A stretch of DNA of 39,845 nt from CAMDMI01 sp044379485 (GTDB lineage: Bacteria; Bacteroidota; Bacteroidia; Cytophagales; Flexibacteraceae). A program made the translations under genes and the position numbers. Below, one piece after another: positions 26,835 through 35,498 of this stretch. The notes under the pieces are model-generated. The model was not told the DNA's origin and made no database searches. It saw nothing but the letters and a program-made list of their open reading frames with translations. The stretch covers positions 1 to 39,845 of the forward strand of contig JBIPOE010000037.1 in NCBI GenBank assembly GCA_044379485.1, written 5' to 3'. How positions within the stretch are numbered: position 1 is the stretch's first letter; the number at the start of each line of letters is the position of its first letter.

Positions 26835-28844
26835 CTAAGTATTAAAAAATGAGCTCCTCCAAATAGCAAGGCTTACAACCCGCCATAAAAAATCATTTTG
26901 TTGGGAATTTGAAAGTAGAACCAGTCTATCCCAGTCTCTTTTGATTTTTTTTGAATCAATAAAATCATCCAGGTCAGTTGTTAAATACTCCTTTAAATCT
27001 TCTTTTGAATCCATCAACCAATTAATTTCTCTTCTTTTTGGGCTTCCATAGTGGCTATTCATAATTTGATCCGGAAAAACGCCTCTCATGGCTTTTCTAA
27101 GTAGATTTCCAGCAACCCCTGAGCGAATTTTGTAGACTGAGCTTGACTTAAGCATAGATTCGGAAAGTTCTCTATCTGAAACAAATGGGTGTCGGACCTC
27201 AATTTGGTGGTATTGGGCATTCCTATCAGAAGTTCTCAATTTTTCTTTTACCAGGGGTCCTGCAATTTCTCTAACCAGTAGTTGATTTAAACTTGTTGGA
27301 ATTGAATCAATATTGTTTTCCAGATTTTTAGAATACCTATCGATAAAATCACCCTTTATGTATTGAAACTCATCCTGGCTGGTCTTGATCAAGGTCTCCT
27401 TAAGATCGTTAGCCGTTTTTTTGAAAAGCCATTGTTTTCCTAATTTTTGAACCAAGCCCCACTTGCTTAAATTTGTATTTTTTGCATTAAATAAATTATC
27501 AAGAAAAAGCCGGTATTCCTTTCTGCCTAATAGGTCTTCCGAAAATTGTTGAAAATGATTGTTTGAAGTTGAGAATAATTGTTCTCCACCTGTATTCTCA
27601 ATCAGAACTTGTATTCCATTTTCTTTAGCAACTTTGAGCATTTTAAATTGTGCAAACACATCAAGGTTTGAAAAGGGAAGGTCCTGTAAATAGCAAACTT
27701 TTTTGATGTTATCATGAAAATCATCAAAGTTACAAACAGACCTAATCATCTCAATTTGAAGTTCTTTTGCAATTTTGTCTGTTGCAAAAAATGTTTTTTC
27801 TGCTTCCTCATCCTCATGCAATACTTCACTAAATATCCCAGAGATTATCTCTGATATTTTTGGTTTATCGTTTGATTTTATTTCATGAATAGATTCCTTT
27901 ATTAAAAAAGGAAATGTTAAGTTTTCCAGGTTTGGAGAGAGGTTATAACTTGTTTTTAAACCTGGGCTTAGGTGTTGATTTGTATTAGATATTAATGACT
28001 TACGTAGTCTGTGGGCTAAAGTTGATACTTTGTTTCGACTGTAACGATCTAGTTTTGAATCAGGCGTTATCTGAAAATAACTCCATATTTTCATGCTACC
28101 TTTTGGAACAAGGATTGAAAAAGCCGTACCAGGTAAAAGTTCTGTTAATCCCCTGAACATGGATTGGTTACTTGTTTCAGATTGGCCTAAAATCAAATAA
28201 TCATAAACAGCTGATTTGCTTATCTTTTTGGAAACAAATGGCAATGAAATAAGACTTTTCAACTCGGAACCAAAAGCAAAGTAAAGGTCGGATTGAACAT
28301 AGTAAAATGGCCTGATGCCAAATGGATCTCTAGCTCCAAAGAGTTTTTTTTCAATGGAATCGTAAATGACAAATGAAAATGAACCTTCTATTTTGTTTAA
28401 AACTTTTTCCTTCCAGAGGGAATATGCTAATAGCAATGTTTGTGCATGATCTTCTGAGGGAGCTTCAATTCCTTCATCTCGGAGTTGTTTGGCAATTTCC
28501 TTGAAATTTAAAATTTCACCATCAAAAACTATCCAATAATTTCCATTTTGAATTTGAAGGGGTTGGTGACAATAGCCATTATTTGAATTTACGCCGCCTG
28601 ATTTATGCCCCAAACCCATCCAGGTCTCACCAGGGGCTTCAGACTTGCTTTTTAAATTATTCCTCTGTATATCTTTTTGCTTAGTTGTTACACCGTAATG
28701 GCAGCTGGTGGTTTCTCCCTGGAAAAAGGTGTAACCCTCGCTTTCTGTACCCCTATGAGATAATTTATCCAAAATAGAATATAAATATTCATTTATAGGA
28801 TTTTGAGGTTTCAGTAACGCAAATATTCCTCCTATAGCGCTCAT
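26835..28844 (-). CDS. Asparagine-synthetase-like protein lacking both active sites (probable pseudoenzyme)
   Basis: A 669-residue protein with the two-domain layout of glutamine-hydrolysing asparagine synthetase: an Ntn glutaminase half (HRGTESEGY, GSFSFVIYD, ARDPFGIRPFYY) and a synthetase half (LRTSDRNAQYHQIEVRHPF, NLLRKAMRGVFP). The key residues are gone. The nucleophile Cys2 is Ser in MSAIGGIF; FNGEIYN is FDGEILN (Asp108); the ATP loop SGGxDS is SPNLEN (303-308); SGEGxDE is ENTGGEQ (416-422); and the lysine of GKxLLR is replaced. The frame is intact, so this is not a decayed gene. It begins 9 bases after the WG-repeat gene, in the same operon. By family it is AsnB-like; I infer a non-catalytic or new role. 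Confidence 0.85.
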   Translation of the reverse strand: MSAIGGIFALLKPQNPINEYLYSILDKLSHRGTESEGYTFFQGETTSCHYGVTTKQKDIQRNNLKSKSEAPGETWMGLGHKSGGVNSNNGYCHQPLQIQNGNYWIVFDGEILNFKEIAKQLRDEGIEAPSEDHAQTLLLAYSLWKEKVLNKIEGSFSFVIYDSIEKKLFGARDPFGIRPFYYVQSDLYFAFGSELKSLISLPFVSKKISKSAVYDYLILGQSETSNQSMFRGLTELLPGTAFSILVPKGSMKIWSYFQITPDSKLDRYSRNKVSTLAHRLRKSLISNTNQHLSPGLKTSYNLSPNLENLTFPFLIKESIHEIKSNDKPKISEIISGIFSEVLHEDEEAEKTFFATDKIAKELQIEMIRSVCNFDDFHDNIKKVCYLQDLPFSNLDVFAQFKMLKVAKENGIQVLIENTGGEQLFSTSNNHFQQFSEDLLGRKEYRLFLDNLFNAKNTNLSKWGLVQKLGKQWLFKKTANDLKETLIKTSQDEFQYIKGDFIDRYSKNLENNIDSIPTSLNQLLVREIAGPLVKEKLRTSDRNAQYHQIEVRHPFVSDRELSESMLKSSSVYKIRSGVAGNLLRKAMRGVFPDQIMNSHYGSPKRREINWLMDSKEDLKEYLTTDLDDFIDSKKIKRDWDRLVLLSNSQQNDFLWRVVSLAIWRSSFFNT

Positions 28845-28853
28845 TTTTAGTTA

Positions 28854-30332
28854 TTAATAATAGAATACATTTAAGGTTTCCGGGTCAATCAAAATGGATT
28901 TAAATTTAAGATCTAAAATCATATTTCCTGATTCGGAAATAAGGCCATATTTTTCATCTCTTTTAATTTTCATCAGGGTTAAAGTCGCTTCAATTATATT
29001 AAAAAAACGTGGGCTAATTGTTATTTTTCCATTTTTTTTTGCAAAACCCCAAAATTTTCCTTTTCTGACAAGCCACCCTTTTTTTCCAAACGGAACAATT
29101 TCATCGTAATCTAAACCTAATATGAAACTGCCCTCAGGCGTGATTAAGCCATGTTTTTCGTTTTTTTGGACCACAGCCAATCCATTTTTAAATGAAGACA
29201 CATTGCTATAATTCGGTTGTATTTTAAGCCTTTCAGTTTGGTCTAAAAACCCCCAACTATTACCAATTTTTGCTCCTATCAGGTTCTCTTCAAATGCCAA
29301 TAGTGAGTCATATCTACACGCGATTCTAATAAACCCATTCAAATCAATCAGGCCAAATCGTTTTCCTGCTTTAGCTTTAATGTATCCATTTCTTGAATTT
29401 CCGATTGCCGTAATAGATTGGTTAACATTGTTTTTCTGTCCAGATATGCTTATTAATTCCCAGTTGTTTTTAGTTTTATATGCACACTGTGTGTCAGAAA
29501 CACTTACTATTTGTGAGATATTAGGTATTTTTATTTTAGACCCTAAATATGTAACCAAATAAGCTTCTTTTTTGGTTTTTATGTAAAGAAAACTATTATC
29601 GATTATTGAAAATGAATCTGCTGTAAATTTTATCGAAAAATTAGAACTTTCTACATAAACTGTTTCATTCGATTTATCCACCAAAATATTCTCCTTCCAC
29701 CAAATAGATTTTCCTCTTTCTGGAATGGGAACACCGGAATCTATTGGTACCCAGATGTTGTCTATTTTAACAAAATTACCATTTGGGCTTAGGGCTTTCT
29801 CTTTTGAAGAAATTGGAAAGAATTTCTGTTTTAAACTTGCGTCTATTTTTACTAGCCCGTTTTCAACTAATAATATCAAATTATCTTTAAAAAATTTAAA
29901 TGAATCAGCAAATAATTCCTCGCTTTTGCCAGGTTGAAAAAGCCATTTTTTACCAATTCTTACCAAAATCTGATTGTTCCAGAACTGAACTTCGTCAAAA
30001 TTTCTTAAACTGTTTTTTCTGTTTTCATTAGGTTTAAGTGGATGCAATTGCAGGGCCCCAGCTTTTTCAACAATGTAAAACTCTGAATTACCTTTTCTGA
30101 TTTTAATGTTCTTTTCTATGGATTTTATCTGAAACGGCTCATCCTTAAAAATAAATGATTGATTACCAATGTTTCCCGCAAATTGATCATTTGAAATTGG
30201 GAATAAGCTATCAGCAAAAATTGAAAACTTTTCTTTACCGTTTGTATCTGCACATTGCCATATTCTGGCCTGACAATTTCCGGATTGTGATGAAATCAGG
30301 CTTAGGAGTAGAATTAAAAAAAGTTTTTGCAG
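28854..30332 (-). CDS. WG-repeat protein with signal peptide, non-ATG start
   Basis: Open to about 492 residues from a CTG at 30332. The C-terminal half carries WG-type beta repeats (for example SWGFLDQTERLKIQPNY, KHGLITPEGSFILGLDY, FWGFAKKNGKITISPRF, KYGLISESGNMILDL). The usual first start would be the TTG at 30047, but the same frame stays open upstream and codes for a credible signal peptide (QKLFLILLLSLISSQ) and an N-terminal domain with RIWQCADTNG and FSIFADSLFPI. There is no ATG, GTG or TTG between the stop at 30359 and this region, so initiation at CTG 30332 (or ATT 30353/30350), or a sequence error, is needed. It is the first gene before the AsnB-like protein. The function of WG-repeat proteins is unknown. 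Confidence 0.7.
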   Translation of the reverse strand: MQKLFLILLLSLISSQSGNCQARIWQCADTNGKEKFSIFADSLFPISNDQFAGNIGNQSFIFKDEPFQIKSIEKNIKIRKGNSEFYIVEKAGALQLHPLKPNENRKNSLRNFDEVQFWNNQILVRIGKKWLFQPGKSEELFADSFKFFKDNLILLVENGLVKIDASLKQKFFPISSKEKALSPNGNFVKIDNIWVPIDSGVPIPERGKSIWWKENILVDKSNETVYVESSNFSIKFTADSFSIIDNSFLYIKTKKEAYLVTYLGSKIKIPNISQIVSVSDTQCAYKTKNNWELISISGQKNNVNQSITAIGNSRNGYIKAKAGKRFGLIDLNGFIRIACRYDSLLAFEENLIGAKIGNSWGFLDQTERLKIQPNYSNVSSFKNGLAVVQKNEKHGLITPEGSFILGLDYDEIVPFGKKGWLVRKGKFWGFAKKNGKITISPRFFNIIEATLTLMKIKRDEKYGLISESGNMILDLKFKSILIDPETLNVFYY

Positions 30333-30357
30333 GGCCTGAGTAAATAAAATAATTTTT

Positions 30358-30389
30358 CAAAATTAGGAAGGATATTTGCACTCTCGCAA
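30358..30389 (-). promoter_or_regulatory. Candidate promoter of the WG-repeat/AsnB-like operon
   Basis: On the minus strand TTG (30389-30387), a 21-base spacer and TAATTTTG (30365-30358) fit the Bacteroidota pattern. The predicted transcript start near 30351 lies 19 bases before the CTG at 30332, which supports translation starting there rather than at 30047. The element overlaps the start region of the divergent radical SAM gene. Confidence 0.5.
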
Positions 30390-30391
30390 GG

Positions 30392-31447
30392 TTGAAAATC
30401 AAAGAATTGAAAATAGTAGAAAATTTTACAGCTAAGTGGCAGGAATTGAGAACCTTAATTTCTTGTCTCAGTGCAAGAAAAGTTTACAATTATTTTCTTT
30501 TGGTGCTTGGTTTTTTTGTTTCCAAATGGCTAAAAAAACCAATCCAATTGGGTTTGCCCTTTAGTATTTCCATTGAGCCGACAACAAGTTGTAATTTAAG
30601 ATGCCCTGAATGCCCAAGTGGATTACGTTCTTTTACCCGGCCAACAGGAATGCTTGAAAGTGGACTTTTTGAGGAAATTATCTCCCAACTGAGCCCTAGT
30701 TTAACCTACCTAACCTTTTATTTTCAAGGCGAACCTTATTTGAATCCAGCTTTTTTGGATATGGTAAAAATTGCAGCTCAAAAAAAAATCTACACGTCAA
30801 CCTCTACAAATGCCCATTACCTCAAAGATGAGATCGCAAAAGATACAGTCCTTTCAGGTTTACACAGGATTATAATCTCCATTGATGGCACAAGCCAGGA
30901 AACCTATCAAAGTTATCGGATAGGCGGCAGTTTGGAAAAGGTAATTGAAGGAACCAAAAATCTTGTCAAGTGGAAAAAAGAGCTGAAATCAAGTACGCCT
31001 CATATTATTTTTCAATTTTTGGTGGTTCGGCAAAACGAACACCAAATCAATGAATTGTATGCTCTTGCAAATGAACTTGGTGTGGATGAAGTAAAATTAA
31101 AGACTGCTCAAATTTATGACTTTGAAAACGGCTCAGATTTGATTCCAATACAGGAAAAATACAGCAGATATAAAAGGTTGCTAAATGGAAAATTTGCTAT
31201 TAAAAATCGAATGTTAAATCAATGTTGGCAAATGTGGCAATCCTGTGTGATCACCTGGGATGGCAAAATTGTGCCTTGCTGTTTTGATAAAGATGCCAGC
31301 CATACCTTAGGGAATTTTAAAAATGAATCGTTTAAAGACATTTGGCATGGGAAAGACTATAAACAATTCCGGGCGTCAATTCTAAAATCAAGGAAGGAGA
31401 TTGATATCTGTATCAACTGCACAGAAGGGATGGAGGTTTGGGCCTAA
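30392..31447 (+). CDS. Radical SAM/SPASM domain protein
   Basis: A 351-residue protein with the radical SAM cluster motif CNLRCPEC (Cys67, Cys71, Cys74), a TIM-barrel core (TFYFQGEPYLNP, IIISIDGTSQETYQSYR), and a SPASM/twitch region with CWQMWQSCVITWDGKIVPCC and a last ICINC for auxiliary Fe-S binding. SPASM enzymes often modify peptides, but many act elsewhere, and no precursor peptide is evident here. The start is TTG 30392; no ATG occurs before the conserved domain, and upstream the frame is open to 30353. A GATATTTG element (30371-30378) gives a very short leader. It diverges from the WG/AsnB-like operon. Confidence 0.85.
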   Translation: MKIKELKIVENFTAKWQELRTLISCLSARKVYNYFLLVLGFFVSKWLKKPIQLGLPFSISIEPTTSCNLRCPECPSGLRSFTRPTGMLESGLFEEIISQLSPSLTYLTFYFQGEPYLNPAFLDMVKIAAQKKIYTSTSTNAHYLKDEIAKDTVLSGLHRIIISIDGTSQETYQSYRIGGSLEKVIEGTKNLVKWKKELKSSTPHIIFQFLVVRQNEHQINELYALANELGVDEVKLKTAQIYDFENGSDLIPIQEKYSRYKRLLNGKFAIKNRMLNQCWQMWQSCVITWDGKIVPCCFDKDASHTLGNFKNESFKDIWHGKDYKQFRASILKSRKEIDICINCTEGMEVWA

Positions 31448-31470
31448 ACAATAGATTTTAGATCATAAAA

Positions 31471-31505
31471 AAACCCGAAAACTGAATCAATCAATTTCCG
31501 GGTTT
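31471..31505. terminator. Intrinsic terminator between convergent rSAM and lpdA
   Basis: AAACCCG (31471-31477) pairs with CGGGTTT (31499-31505); further A/T pairing extends the stem past a bulge. It lies between the convergent stops of the two genes and can serve both. Confidence 0.75.
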
Positions 31506-31526
31506 AAAGTTGTATAAAACCTTGTT

Positions 31527-32918
31527 TTACAAGTGGATAACCTCGCCATATGCCATGGCTGTAGCTTCCATAATAGCTTCTGACATGGTTGGATGTGGGT
31601 GAACAGATTTCAAAATTTCGTGTCCTGTTGTTTCCAGATTCCTTGCCACTACTGCTTCAGCAATCATTTCGGTTACATTGGCGCCAATCATGTGGGCACC
31701 AAGCCATTCTCCATATTTGGCATCATAAATAACCTTTACAAATCCCTCTTTGGCACCGGCAGCAGATGCTTTTCCAGAAGCTGAGAATGGAAATTTACCC
31801 ACTTTAACTTCATAACCTGCCGCTTTTGCTGCTTCTTCTGTCATTCCAACAGAAGCAATTTCAGGACTGCAATATGTACAACCTGGAATGTTGCCGTAGT
31901 TTAAAGGTTGGGGATGGTGACCTGCAATTTTTTCAACACAAATAATACCCTCTGCCGAAGCAACGTGGGCCAAAGCAGGACCTTTTACAATGTCACCAAT
32001 GGCATAAACACCAGCAACATTGGTTTGGTAAAAATCATCCACCAAAACTTTGCCTTTGTCATGCTTTACGCCAGCTTCCTCAAGACCAATTCCTTCCAGA
32101 TTGGTTACAACTCCAGCTGCAGAAAGTACAATGTCAGCCTCAATTGTAATATTTCCTGTTGGCGTTTTTACACTCACTTTACAGGTTTTTCCTTTAGAAT
32201 CAACACTTTCCACACTGGAATTGGTGTAAATATCCATTCCTTTTTTCTTGTAGATTTTTTCCAGTTCTTTGGAGACATCTGCATCTTCCACCGGGACAAT
32301 TCTTGGCATGAATTCAACGATGGTTACTTTGGTTCCCATTGTATTATAAAAATAAGCAAATTCAACACCAATAGCTCCAGAACCAATAATAACCATAGAT
32401 TTAGGTTGAGTTGGTAAAGACATTGCTTTCCTGTATTCAATTACCTTTTCTCCGTCTATTTTGATATTTGGTAGCTCACGGGCCCTTCCTCCTGTAGCCA
32501 GGATTATACTTTTAGCCTCATGTATTTCTTTGCTGCCATCAGCTTTGGTAACCTCAACCTTTTTATCTTTGGTAAGTTTGCCCATGCCCATGATCACTTC
32601 AATTTTGTTTTTCTTCATCAGGAACTGAACGCCTTTGCTCATTCCATCAGCAACGCCACGACTTCGCTTTACTACGGCTCCAAAATCATGGCTTGCTTCT
32701 TTAATGTTAATTCCATAATCAGAGGCATGTTGTATGTACTCATAAACCTGAGCACTTTTCAACAAAGCCTTAGTAGGAATGCATCCCCAGTTTAGGCAGA
32801 TACCGCCAAGACTTTCTTTTTCAATAACAGCTGTTTTCAGTCCAAGTTGAGAAGCCCTGATAGCAGCTACGTAACCACCTGGTCCACTGCCTATTACAAT
32901 CAAATCAAAATTTGCCAT
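31527..32918 (-). CDS. lpdA: Dihydrolipoyl dehydrogenase
   Basis: E3 component of pyruvate and 2-oxoglutarate dehydrogenase complexes; reoxidises dihydrolipoamide with FAD and NAD. The 463-residue protein has the FAD motif GSGPGGYVAAI, the redox disulfide GGICLNWGCIPTK (Cys41, Cys46), the NAD-binding GSGAIGVEFA, and HPHPTMSEA near the end (His442 and Glu447, the catalytic base pair). It stands alone, without E1 or E2 genes, so it may be shared by several complexes. A promoter lies 30-60 bases upstream. Confidence 0.96.
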   Translation of the reverse strand: MANFDLIVIGSGPGGYVAAIRASQLGLKTAVIEKESLGGICLNWGCIPTKALLKSAQVYEYIQHASDYGINIKEASHDFGAVVKRSRGVADGMSKGVQFLMKKNKIEVIMGMGKLTKDKKVEVTKADGSKEIHEAKSIILATGGRARELPNIKIDGEKVIEYRKAMSLPTQPKSMVIIGSGAIGVEFAYFYNTMGTKVTIVEFMPRIVPVEDADVSKELEKIYKKKGMDIYTNSSVESVDSKGKTCKVSVKTPTGNITIEADIVLSAAGVVTNLEGIGLEEAGVKHDKGKVLVDDFYQTNVAGVYAIGDIVKGPALAHVASAEGIICVEKIAGHHPQPLNYGNIPGCTYCSPEIASVGMTEEAAKAAGYEVKVGKFPFSASGKASAAGAKEGFVKVIYDAKYGEWLGAHMIGANVTEMIAEAVVARNLETTGHEILKSVHPHPTMSEAIMEATAMAYGEVIHL

Positions 32919-33525
32919 TTGTTACAATCAGATGTTTTTCTGAAAGGGCAAATGTAGGTGTTTCGTTTTGAGTTCAAAGGCTTGAGATAAAGAAATGCAT
33001 AATTTACATCTGAAATTAATGAAATGTTAAGTAACAAAAGGAGGTTCTTCTATAATTTCTTTGAATCCATGAGTAGGAATTAAGTCGGTAATTTTGAAAA
33101 GCTTCAAGGTCAAAATCAAATTGATTCCTAAGTGATTTCTGGTTATCAAATGATTAAATATTTTTTTATAAAATTCTTAATAAATGTTTTGTCAAAATTA
33201 TTTCCTGTTTCCAGTACATTCCATAATGTTGGTAAGTCTTATAAAGGGCTATAGATTTCAAATTTTATAAGTTTGATTGTCAATGTTTTAAGACAAAATT
33301 ATTTTTTAATTCAAACGAAAAGGATCAAATATTTGCCTTGCTTTTGGTGAATTTTAGAAAACACTTCACACCTGAATTTGTCCGGTCCAATGTCAATTAA
33401 AATAATTTTGATTCAGGTTCGTTCTTATCCAAAGAGAATATTTGATATACTTGCGACCGCAAAATTTAATTGTGCACTCCTTTATTAATTACAAATAAGT
33501 CAATTTCTTAAAAAAACAAAAATCA
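32919..33525. other. 607-bp gene-free region between lpdA and exbB
   Basis: The lpdA promoter occupies the left end. The rest is AT-rich, with no credible reading frame on either strand. An inverted repeat, ACCTGAAT (33370-33377) and ATTCAGGT (33411-33418), lies about 110 bases before exbB. A weak -7-like TATACTTG is at 33446-33453. It is the longest stretch without a gene in the window and may hold a long exbB leader or a regulatory RNA, but I cannot show one. Confidence 0.45.
32949..32978 (-). promoter_or_regulatory. Promoter of lpdA
   Basis: On the minus strand TTTG (32978-32975), an 18-base spacer and TACATTTGC (32956-32948) match the Bacteroidota promoter. Transcription would start near 32942, about 24 bases before the lpdA ATG. 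Confidence 0.6.
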
Positions 33526-34344
33526 ATGGCTAATCAGCAACCGCAGGCCAGTAAGGCCAAATCGTTTTTCGCAAGCATCACTATGGTGATCATTTTCGTA
33601 TTTGCAATCATCTTTTATATGTTTGTTTTGGGTAATCCTGCAAACTTTCAGGGAGGTGATTTGAATAACCACCCAATTGAAGAAGGGGTTGGAAAATGGT
33701 TAGGGACAGTTTATAAAGGTGGTGTAATTGTACCTTTCTTAATGTCTTTTTTCTTAATGGTAATTACTTTTTCTATTGAAAGAATGCTAACAATTGGAAA
33801 AGCTTCAGGAACTGGTTCTGTTGATGATTTTGTTAGAAAAGTTAAATCACTTTTAAACTCAGACAACGTAGATGGCGCTATAGCTGAGTGCAGCAAGCAA
33901 AAAGGTTCAGTTGGAAATGTAATTCAATCTGTACTGCACAAGTACAAGGAAATGCAATCAGAAACCAATATGGCCAAAGATCAAAAAATACTTTCCATCC
34001 AAAAAGAACTTGAAGATTCTACTTCTCTTGAACTACCAATGTTGGAGAAAAATTTAACAATTCTTGCAACTCTTGCCTCTGTTTCTACACTAATAGGTCT
34101 TTTGGGAACAGTATTGGGTATGATTAAAGCCTTCTCTGCACTTGCAGCAGCTGGTGCTCCGGATTCTTCAGCTTTATCAACAGGTATCTCTGAGGCCTTG
34201 ATTAATACAGCACTTGGAATTGGTTCATCTGCTTTTGCAATCATCTTTTACAATTTGTTTACCAGCAAAATCGATAACCTTACTTATAGTATTGATGAAG
34301 TTGGTTTCAGCATAATCCAGACTTTTGGGTCTAAAACTAAATAG
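33526..34344 (+). CDS. exbB: MotA/TolQ/ExbB proton channel family protein
   Basis: Inner-membrane stator that uses the proton gradient to drive TonB-dependent uptake. The 272-residue protein has an N-terminal membrane segment (IIFVFAIIFYMFVLG), a second near 66-86 (VIVPFLMSFFLMVITFSI), and the family core ILATLASVSTLIGLLGTVLG followed by GISEALINTALGIG. The extra N-terminal segment before the first canonical helix is common in Bacteroidota. It leads the operon exbB-exbD-exbD-tonB, with gaps of 29, 33 and 12 bases, which drives SusCD and siderophore receptors generally. Confidence 0.93.
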   Translation: MANQQPQASKAKSFFASITMVIIFVFAIIFYMFVLGNPANFQGGDLNNHPIEEGVGKWLGTVYKGGVIVPFLMSFFLMVITFSIERMLTIGKASGTGSVDDFVRKVKSLLNSDNVDGAIAECSKQKGSVGNVIQSVLHKYKEMQSETNMAKDQKILSIQKELEDSTSLELPMLEKNLTILATLASVSTLIGLLGTVLGMIKAFSALAAAGAPDSSALSTGISEALINTALGIGSSAFAIIFYNLFTSKIDNLTYSIDEVGFSIIQTFGSKTK

Positions 34345-34373
34345 TTCATTTTTAAAGCTCAGGAGCCAATAAA

Positions 34374-34973
34374 ATGTCTAAAGTAAAAATAGCACGGAAA
34401 AGTATTGCACTCGACATGACTGCCATGTGCGATATGGCTTTTCTTCTCCTGACCTTCTTTATATTAACTGCAAAATTCAAAGCTGATGATCCGGTGGTTG
34501 TAGATACACCCGCCTCTATTTCAGACGTTAAGCTTCCTGACAAAGACATTATGACCATAGCCATTGATAAACAAAACCGTGTTTACTTTGGAATAGATGG
34601 CCAGTTTGACAGGGAAAAAATGCTTGAGTTTGTGGCAGGAAAGTATAAAGTGGGTTTTACTCCAGATGAAATCAAACAGTTTTCGCTGTTGAGTTCATTT
34701 GGTCTGCCTATTGGAAATTTGCGTCAACTTTTGGCAACAAAAGACAAAGCAAAGTTTCCTCAAATGGGTATTCCATGCGATTCTGCTCAAAATGAATTGA
34801 CTGATTGGGTTGCTTATGCCCGATATGCCAATCCAAAACTGAGGATAACCATAAAGGGCGATGTTGATGCCAATTATGAAACGGTAGGGAAAGTAATTAA
34901 AACTCTGCAAGACCAGAATATCAACAAGTTTAATTTGATAACGAACATGAAGGCCAAGCCTAAAGTTCTATAA
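34374..34973 (+). CDS. exbD: ExbD/TolR family biopolymer transport protein (first copy)
   Basis: A 199-residue partner of ExbB with one membrane helix and a periplasmic domain. The proton-path helix region is ALDMTAMCDMAFLLLTFFIL, with the conserved Asp in CDMAF. The periplasmic part includes KLPDKDIMTIAIDKQNRVYF and ends with RITIKGDVDANYETVGKVI. It is about 40 residues longer than the second copy, because of an insert around 85-150 not seen there. The start is ATG 34374. Confidence 0.9.
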   Translation: MSKVKIARKSIALDMTAMCDMAFLLLTFFILTAKFKADDPVVVDTPASISDVKLPDKDIMTIAIDKQNRVYFGIDGQFDREKMLEFVAGKYKVGFTPDEIKQFSLLSSFGLPIGNLRQLLATKDKAKFPQMGIPCDSAQNELTDWVAYARYANPKLRITIKGDVDANYETVGKVIKTLQDQNINKFNLITNMKAKPKVL

Positions 34974-35006
34974 TTTACATTGTCAACCTATTAAAAACGT
35001 AAGAAA

Positions 35007-35486
35007 ATGGCAGATATAGACACCGGCGGGGGGAAGAAAGTCTCCACCAAAGTAGATATGACACCCATGGTTGACCTTGCATTTTTGCTGGTAACCTTTT
35101 TTATGCTCACAACCACGTTTAGCAAACCGCAAACTATGGAGGTGAACATGCCCGACAAAACGGATAAGAATGAAACGATGAAAGTCGCAAAGTCCAGAAC
35201 CACAACTTTGGTACTGGCAGAAAACGACAAGATATATTATTACACGGATCCTGAAAATCCGGATGTTCAACTCACCAACTTTTCCGAAAGTGGCTTGCGA
35301 AAAGTGCTTTTAAATAAAGTGAGGACCATTAAAGAGCCAATTGTAATTATTAAAGCAAAAAAAGAATCCAAATACAAAAATTTGGTGGATTGCATAGATG
35401 AAATGGCAATAACAGGCATTAGAATATACGCGTTGGTAGATATTACTCCGGCGGATCTTGAATTGTTGGCAAAGTCACCTTATTAA
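35007..35486 (+). CDS. exbD: ExbD/TolR family biopolymer transport protein (second copy)
   Basis: A 159-residue ExbD. The helix region is VDMTPMVDLAFLLVTFFMLT, with the conserved Asp in MVDLAF, followed by a periplasmic domain with VNMPDK and VIIKAKKESKYKNLVDCIDE. Two ExbD proteins after one ExbB is a standard Bacteroidota arrangement; they may form mixed complexes. It lies 33 bases after the first exbD and 12 before tonB. Confidence 0.92.
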   Translation: MADIDTGGGKKVSTKVDMTPMVDLAFLLVTFFMLTTTFSKPQTMEVNMPDKTDKNETMKVAKSRTTTLVLAENDKIYYYTDPENPDVQLTNFSESGLRKVLLNKVRTIKEPIVIIKAKKESKYKNLVDCIDEMAITGIRIYALVDITPADLELLAKSPY

Positions 35487-35498
35487 ACCGGCGCAGAA

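Noticed and set aside
31908..32417. 169-codon plus-strand frame inside lpdA
   Set aside because: Shadow of lpdA; composition is rich in Asn, Phe and Ser with no family match.
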